NCBI GenBank assembly: GCA_946624335.1 | Contig: CAMOSA010000079.1 | Span: forward strand, 1-10,668 | Source: an uncultured Prevotellaceae bacterium | Lineage (GTDB): Bacteria > Bacteroidota > Bacteroidia > Bacteroidales > Bacteroidaceae | Length of the DNA stretch: 10,668 nt | Reading direction: 5' to 3' | Shown: positions 6,964 to 10,668 of the stretch, one piece after another | How the letters are laid out: each line of letters opens with the position of its first letter | Position numbering within the stretch: position 1 is the first letter of the stretch | Program-made: the position numbers and the translations under genes | Notes under the pieces: generated by a model | Told to the model about the DNA's origin: nothing | The model's input: the letters and a program-made list of their open reading frames with translations, nothing else | The model's database searches: none

Positions 6964-7482
6964 TTATGAGGGTTCGGAATTCTTGTGCCCCCTCAGGCTT
7001 TCGAAGACGAGGCATAGCGCAAATGTCAGCAGCCAACTGCTGCCACAAGCGATGCCGAGGTCACTGATGTGGTTAAAGCTGAAGGATTGAAGGGCGAAGT
7101 AGCACAGGATGAAGAGGGCCGTGAGGATAGCGGCATAGTTAAAGTACGACCAGAAGCCCATCGTGGAGTATGCTGGCTGCATATTCTCGGGAGCATCCTT
7201 CGGCAGCATCAGCTTGAGCAGCACCGGCTGCACGAAAGCGACGAGCGTCAGCGAGGCTGCACCGATGCCAAGCGTCAGCGAAGCGATGTCACACAGCAGA
7301 CCACACACGAACGCCCACAAGAGGATGCTCCACCGCGAAGTGCCGGCAGGGAAGAGCAACACCAGATAGACGAAGGGAAGGGGTGTTGCATAGCCCATGA
7401 TGTGGATATAATTGAATACCATCATCTGTGCGGCTACGAGCACCACTAACCATAACAGTCGTTGAAGGAATTGTGTGATCAT
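6964..7482 (-). CDS. mreD: MreD, rod shape-determining membrane protein
   Basis: The 172-residue product is almost wholly hydrophobic, with about five to six membrane segments (around 7-27, 35-48, 52-72, 74-92, 112-134 and 141-163). This fits MreD, the small integral membrane partner that links MreC to the wall synthases. MreD sequences are poorly conserved, so the name rests on length, topology and its position between mreC and mrdA. The central stretch WAFVCGLLCDIASLTLGIG resembles the conserved FxxGLxxD region of the family. The gene is preceded by the longest internal gap of the cluster (77 nt) and followed 12 nt later by mrdA. Confidence 0.85.
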   Translation of the reverse strand: MITQFLQRLLWLVVLVAAQMMVFNYIHIMGYATPLPFVYLVLLFPAGTSRWSILLWAFVCGLLCDIASLTLGIGAASLTLVAFVQPVLLKLMLPKDAPENMQPAYSTMGFWSYFNYAAILTALFILCYFALQSFSFNHISDLGIACGSSWLLTFALCLVFESLRGHKNSEPS

Positions 7483-7559
7483 CTCGCTTCGTTTTTTATC
7501 GCCTATGAAAACTCCAAATAAGGCTTTGTCGATGAGCTATTGTCAACGTGGCAGGGCTG

Positions 7560-8414
7560 TCATCGAGTCATCGTCGAGTCGGCACGCTGCTCAAGCTCGT
7601 GGATTTCGGTCTGGAACTCCTGGGCTACGACGCAGACGTCTTGCAGGCGAGCAAAGTCGATGCTCAGGTTAACGCGCAGCTTATAGCTGAGACCGTCATC
7701 ACTGTTCTCTATCTTGTCAACCTTTCCCATGAAAAGGCCCGGGGGGAAGACGGCACTGAAACCGCTGGTCTCCACGGCATCACCAAGCTTGAAGCGTGCA
7801 TGACGCGGGATATCGTCAAGGGTGGCGAAGAGGGGGTTGTGACCTTCCCACTTGAGGCTGCCAAAGTACTCGGAGCCACGCAGGCGACAGCTGATGTTAG
7901 AATGGCTGTTCAGGAGCGGCATGACAATGGCGTAGTGGGGCGCGGTCATATAGACAATGCCCACAACACCCGTGCCACTGACGACACCCATCTCAGGTCG
8001 CACGCCATCGTCCTCACCGACATTAATAGTCAAAAGATTGTCGCGACGCATCACGCTGTTGGTAACGACCCGTGCCGGGATGAGGCGGATGCCGCTGAGG
8101 CGATCGGCCTGTAGCTGCTCAGCGCGAGTGCTATCGTGCGTCAGCATGGCTACTTCTTCGGCCAGCACCAAATTGTTCTGCTCAAGCAGCATATTGCGCT
8201 GGACGAGGGCTTTGTTGACATCGCCGAGGGTGATGTAGCGTAGCGCCTGCTGTTCCCATTCGTTGAGCCGTCCCACGACAGTGTTGGCCGTAGTGAGCCA
8301 CACACTGTTGTGGAAATGATTGAACTGGAAGAGCAGCACGAGGCTTATCCCTTCCAGCATAACGAACAAGAACCAGTGGTGATACCTGGCCAGAAAATCC
8401 AGCAGAGCGCGCAT
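7560..8414 (-). CDS. mreC: MreC, rod shape-determining periplasmic scaffold protein
   Basis: The 284-residue protein has a short cytoplasmic end, a single TM segment (about 13-31), a coiled-coil region (about 60-105) and the periplasmic double beta-barrel domain (about 110-265). The typical MreC stretches are visible: ARVV at 113-116, DNLLTINVGEDDGVRPEMGV in the first barrel, and a G-V-VGIVY turn followed by the loop around LLNSHSNISCRLR. MreC dimers connect MreB and MreD inside with PBP2 outside, and are thought to switch PBP2 into its active form. The C-terminal tail after about 265 is short and polar. It starts 5 nt after mreB, which implies tight co-transcription and probably translational coupling. 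Confidence 0.93.
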   Translation of the reverse strand: MRALLDFLARYHHWFLFVMLEGISLVLLFQFNHFHNSVWLTTANTVVGRLNEWEQQALRYITLGDVNKALVQRNMLLEQNNLVLAEEVAMLTHDSTRAEQLQADRLSGIRLIPARVVTNSVMRRDNLLTINVGEDDGVRPEMGVVSGTGVVGIVYMTAPHYAIVMPLLNSHSNISCRLRGSEYFGSLKWEGHNPLFATLDDIPRHARFKLGDAVETSGFSAVFPPGLFMGKVDKIENSDDGLSYKLRVNLSIDFARLQDVCVVAQEFQTEIHELEQRADSTMTR

Positions 8415-8419
8415 TGATA

Positions 8420-9439
8420 CTACATCAGGAACGAGAAGTTGTGGATGTTCTTCAAAGCCACGCCCGTGCCCTTAGCCACGCTATGCAGGGGGTCTTCTGC
8501 AATATGGAAAGGTATATTGATCTTGTCGGTGAGTCGCTTGTCCAAACCGCGCAACAGGGCTCCGCCGCCAGTGAGGTAGATACCATTCTTGACGATGTCG
8601 GCATAGAGCTCAGGCGGTGTTTCCTCGAGAGCTGCGAGCACAGCAGTCTCGATCTTGGCGATAGTCTTCTCGAGGCAGTGGGCAATTTCCTGATAGCACA
8701 CAGGCACCTCCATGGGCAGCGCCGTGATGCGGTTCGGTCCGTGGACGACATAGTCCTCCGGTGCCTGCTCGCCGAGGTCGGTGAGGGCTGAGCCTACATT
8801 AATCTTGATACGCTCTGCCATACGCTCGCTGACCTTGACGTTGTGCTGACGGCTCATGTAGTCCTGGATATCGCGTGTCAGCTCGTCGCCTGCGATGCGG
8901 AGGCTTTGGTCAGCGACGATACCGCCGAGGTTGATGACGGCAATCTCGGTGCTGCCGCCGCCTATGTCGACAATCATGTTACCCTCGGAGGCGAGGACGT
9001 CGAGCCCGATACCTATAGCGGCAGCCATAGGCTCGTAAATCAGGTACACTTCGCGTCCACCAGCGTGCTCGGCGGAGTCGCGCACGGCGCGCAGTTCGAC
9101 TTCGGTGGAACCTGACGGCACGCCGATGACCATACGCAGTGAGGGCGTGAACAGACGGCTGCCCGTGTGAACCATCTTGATGAGGCCGCGAATCATCTGC
9201 TCGCAGGCATTGAAGTCGGCAATAACGCCATCGCGCAGCGGACGGATCGTCTTGATGCCAGCATGCACCTTCTCGTGCATCAGCTTGGCCTTTTCGCCCA
9301 CGGCGATCATCTTCTCGCTGTGGCGGTCGAGGGCTACGACGGATGGCTCGTCGACGACAATCTTGTCACCACTGATGATGATAGTGTTGGCCGTTCCGAG
9401 GTCCATCGCTATTTCTTTTGTGAAAGAGAAGAATCCCAT
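8420..9439 (-). CDS. mreB: MreB, actin-like rod shape-determining protein
   Basis: The 339-residue product has the normal MreB length. It forms membrane-bound ATP-dependent filaments that orient the elongasome. The actin-fold nucleotide motifs are intact: phosphate-1 DLGTANT (13-19), the connect region YEPMAAAIG (135-143), phosphate-2 DIGGGSTEI (158-166) and the adenosine motif LTGGGALLRGLD (289-300). The N-terminal MGFFSF is a short hydrophobic stretch that could serve as membrane anchor. The ATG at this position lies the usual 12 residues before the DLGTANT motif. The gene follows purH by 31 nt, where no TAnnTTTG element is visible, so its promoter is probably further upstream. Confidence 0.97.
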   Translation of the reverse strand: MGFFSFTKEIAMDLGTANTIIISGDKIVVDEPSVVALDRHSEKMIAVGEKAKLMHEKVHAGIKTIRPLRDGVIADFNACEQMIRGLIKMVHTGSRLFTPSLRMVIGVPSGSTEVELRAVRDSAEHAGGREVYLIYEPMAAAIGIGLDVLASEGNMIVDIGGGSTEIAVINLGGIVADQSLRIAGDELTRDIQDYMSRQHNVKVSERMAERIKINVGSALTDLGEQAPEDYVVHGPNRITALPMEVPVCYQEIAHCLEKTIAKIETAVLAALEETPPELYADIVKNGIYLTGGGALLRGLDKRLTDKINIPFHIAEDPLHSVAKGTGVALKNIHNFSFLM

Positions 9440-9470
9440 TGAATTGAGTTAAGAGTTGAAGGGTTAAAGT

Positions 9471-10061
9471 TTAATGAGAGGTGCTGAACCAGGCATGAAT
9501 GGCTGTGTCATAGTGGCTGCTGACGCCAAAGGCCTCGGTGGCAAACTGGCGTCGCTGCTCGAGTGTCGTGGCAGCGCCCTGGGCGTTGAGGATGTCGAGC
9601 AAGGGCTGGTACTGCTCCTTCGAGGGTATGATGACGACGTCGTTGAAGTTCTTGGCTCCGGCACGTATGAGGCTGATGCCGCCGATGTCTATCTTCTCGA
9701 TGATGTCGGCGTCCGAAGCGCCACTGGCTACAGTCTGCTCGAAGGGATAGAGGTCGACGATGACGAGGTCGATCTCCGGGATCTCATATTGCGTCATCTG
9801 CTGACGGTCGCCTTCGAGCTCACGACGTCCGAGGATGCCGCCGAAGATCTTGGGGTGAAGCGTCTTGACACGTCCGCCGAGGATGCTCGGGTAGGTCGTC
9901 ACGTCCTCTACCTTCTGACAAGGATAGCCGAGGCTCTCGATGAATGTCTGCGTGCCGCCTGTCGAGAGGAATCGCACGCCTTCGGCGTTGAGTTTCTTGA
10001 GGAGTTCGTCGAGTCCGTCCTTGTGGAAGACGGAGATGAGGGCTGTCTTAATCTGTTTCAT
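9471..10061 (-). CDS. purH: Stand-alone IMP cyclohydrolase (N-terminal domain of PurH only)
   Basis: The 196-residue protein matches the MGS-like IMP cyclohydrolase half of PurH, which closes the ring of FAICAR to give IMP, the last step of de novo purine synthesis. Visible motifs are FLSTGGT (31-37), GGRVKTLHPKIFGGIL (62-77), DLYPFEQT (103-110) and EKIDIGGISLIRAGAKN (122-138). Lys66, Tyr105, Asp125 and Lys137 fit the catalytic residues known from vertebrate and bacterial PurH. Full-length PurH is about 510-530 residues. Here the frame ends with a normal TAA just after FGVSSHYDTAIHAWF, the natural end of the first domain. Only 31 nt remain before mreB, so no transformylase remnant is present downstream. 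AICAR transformylase must be encoded elsewhere or be lacking. The gene starts 6 nt after the aminotransferase stop. In related genomes purH also lies just upstream of mreB. Confidence 0.93.
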   Translation of the reverse strand: MKQIKTALISVFHKDGLDELLKKLNAEGVRFLSTGGTQTFIESLGYPCQKVEDVTTYPSILGGRVKTLHPKIFGGILGRRELEGDRQQMTQYEIPEIDLVIVDLYPFEQTVASGASDADIIEKIDIGGISLIRAGAKNFNDVVIIPSKEQYQPLLDILNAQGAATTLEQRRQFATEAFGVSSHYDTAIHAWFSTSH

Positions 10062-10067
10062 ATCGTG

Positions 10068-10668
10068 TTATCTCAGTTTTGCTAATGTCTCCTTGATGCG
10101 GCGCATGGCCTCGATGATGTTCTCGTCGCTGGTGGCATAACTCATGCGGAAGCACTCGGGGGAGCCGAAGGCATCGCCACCGACGGTGGCCACGTGACCG
10201 ACTTCCAGAAGGTACATGGCGAAATCGGTGCTGCTGCGGATGACACGGTCGCCATCGGTCTTGCCGAAATAGCTGCTGCACTTGGGGAAGAGGTAGAAGG
10301 CGCCTTGCGGGTTGTTCACCTCGAGGCCGGGGATGTCCTTGGCCAAACGTACGATGAGCTCCTTGCGACGCTCAAAAGCCTTGCGCATATCCTCGACGCA
10401 CTGCTGCGAACCTGTGTAGGCAGCTTCGGCAGCCTTCTGGCTCACGGAGCACGGGCCGCTGGTGTACTGTCCCTGTAGCTTGTTGCACCCCTTGACGATC
10501 CACTCGGGGGCAGCGATGAAGCCGATGCGCCAACCCGTCATGGCATAAGCTTTGCTGACGCCGTTGATGATGACAACGCGGTCACGAATTTCCTCGAACT
10601 GCGCGATGCTCTCGTGGCGGCCGACATAGTTGATGTGCTCGTAGATCTCGTCGGCGAGGACGATGATG
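10068..10668 (-). CDS. Class I PLP-dependent aminotransferase, aspartate type (partial, 5' end outside window)
   Basis: Only the C-terminal 199 residues are in the window; the frame is open to its right edge, and a family member would be about 395-400 residues. The visible part begins IIVLADEIYEHINY, where the Asp contacts the PLP pyridine nitrogen and the Tyr contacts the PLP hydroxyl. It continues with VSKAYAMTGWRIGF, whose Lys (codon at 10551-10553) forms the Schiff base with PLP. FRMSYA near the C-terminus holds the Arg expected to bind the substrate carboxylate. The pattern fits the bacterial aspartate aminotransferase subgroup (AspC/AspB, type I-gamma). Substrate specificity (Asp, Ala or aromatic) cannot be fixed from this half. 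The stop is 6 nt before the purH start, so the two genes form one unit. Aspartate feeds nitrogen into purine synthesis, which is consistent with the pairing but not proof of a link. Confidence 0.9.
   Translation of the reverse strand, partial: IIVLADEIYEHINYVGRHESIAQFEEIRDRVVIINGVSKAYAMTGWRIGFIAAPEWIVKGCNKLQGQYTSGPCSVSQKAAEAAYTGSQQCVEDMRKAFERRKELIVRLAKDIPGLEVNNPQGAFYLFPKCSSYFGKTDGDRVIRSSTDFAMYLLEVGHVATVGGDAFGSPECFRMSYATSDENIIEAMRRIKETLAKLR

Noticed and set aside
9440..9480. Frameshift or nonsense mutation as the cause of the short purH
   Set aside because: Only 31 nt lie between the purH stop and the mreB start, so the missing domain of about 310 residues is not present in any frame.

Overview
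This window looks like a chromosomal segment of a Bacteroidota member of the order Bacteroidales, probably Prevotellaceae. The family-level call is only a guess from protein resemblance and composition. The reasons are the gene order purH-mreB-mreC-mreD-mrdA-rodA with a long RodA, a DUF349 repeat protein with a charged N-terminus, promoter-like TTTG / TAnnTTTG elements in place of sigma70 boxes, and the lack of convincing Shine-Dalgarno sequences before most starts.

Layout. Positions 1-458 hold no convincing gene. They contain a small hairpin at the left edge (possibly the terminator of an upstream gene), a large imperfect palindrome of about 180 bp (63-237) in AT-rich sequence, a candidate -7 promoter element (284-291) and a GC-rich leader of about 160 nt. 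Then come two plus-strand genes: a CorA-family divalent cation transporter (459-1385) and, with its own likely promoter, a 655-residue DUF349 repeat protein (1487-3454). A very strong hairpin (3475-3526) separates these from a convergent minus-strand gene cluster.

The minus-strand cluster fills 3564-10668 and is read from right to left: an aspartate aminotransferase-type PLP enzyme (5' end outside the window), a stand-alone IMP cyclohydrolase, then mreB, mreC, mreD, mrdA (PBP2) and rodA. Gaps are 6, 31, 5, 77, 12 and 13 nt, so one transcript is likely, although the 77-nt gap before mreD could hold a processing or internal initiation site. The last five genes encode the elongasome: MreB filaments under the membrane, the MreC/MreD scaffold, and the PBP2 transpeptidase with its partner RodA glycan polymerase. 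Together they build the lateral cell wall.

Most of the window is ordinary core-genome content, and I do not see a new multi-gene system. The points most worth a second look are the large palindrome upstream of corA, the structured leader before corA, the purH gene that ends exactly at the cyclohydrolase domain boundary without its transformylase half, and the extra membrane segment block in RodA.
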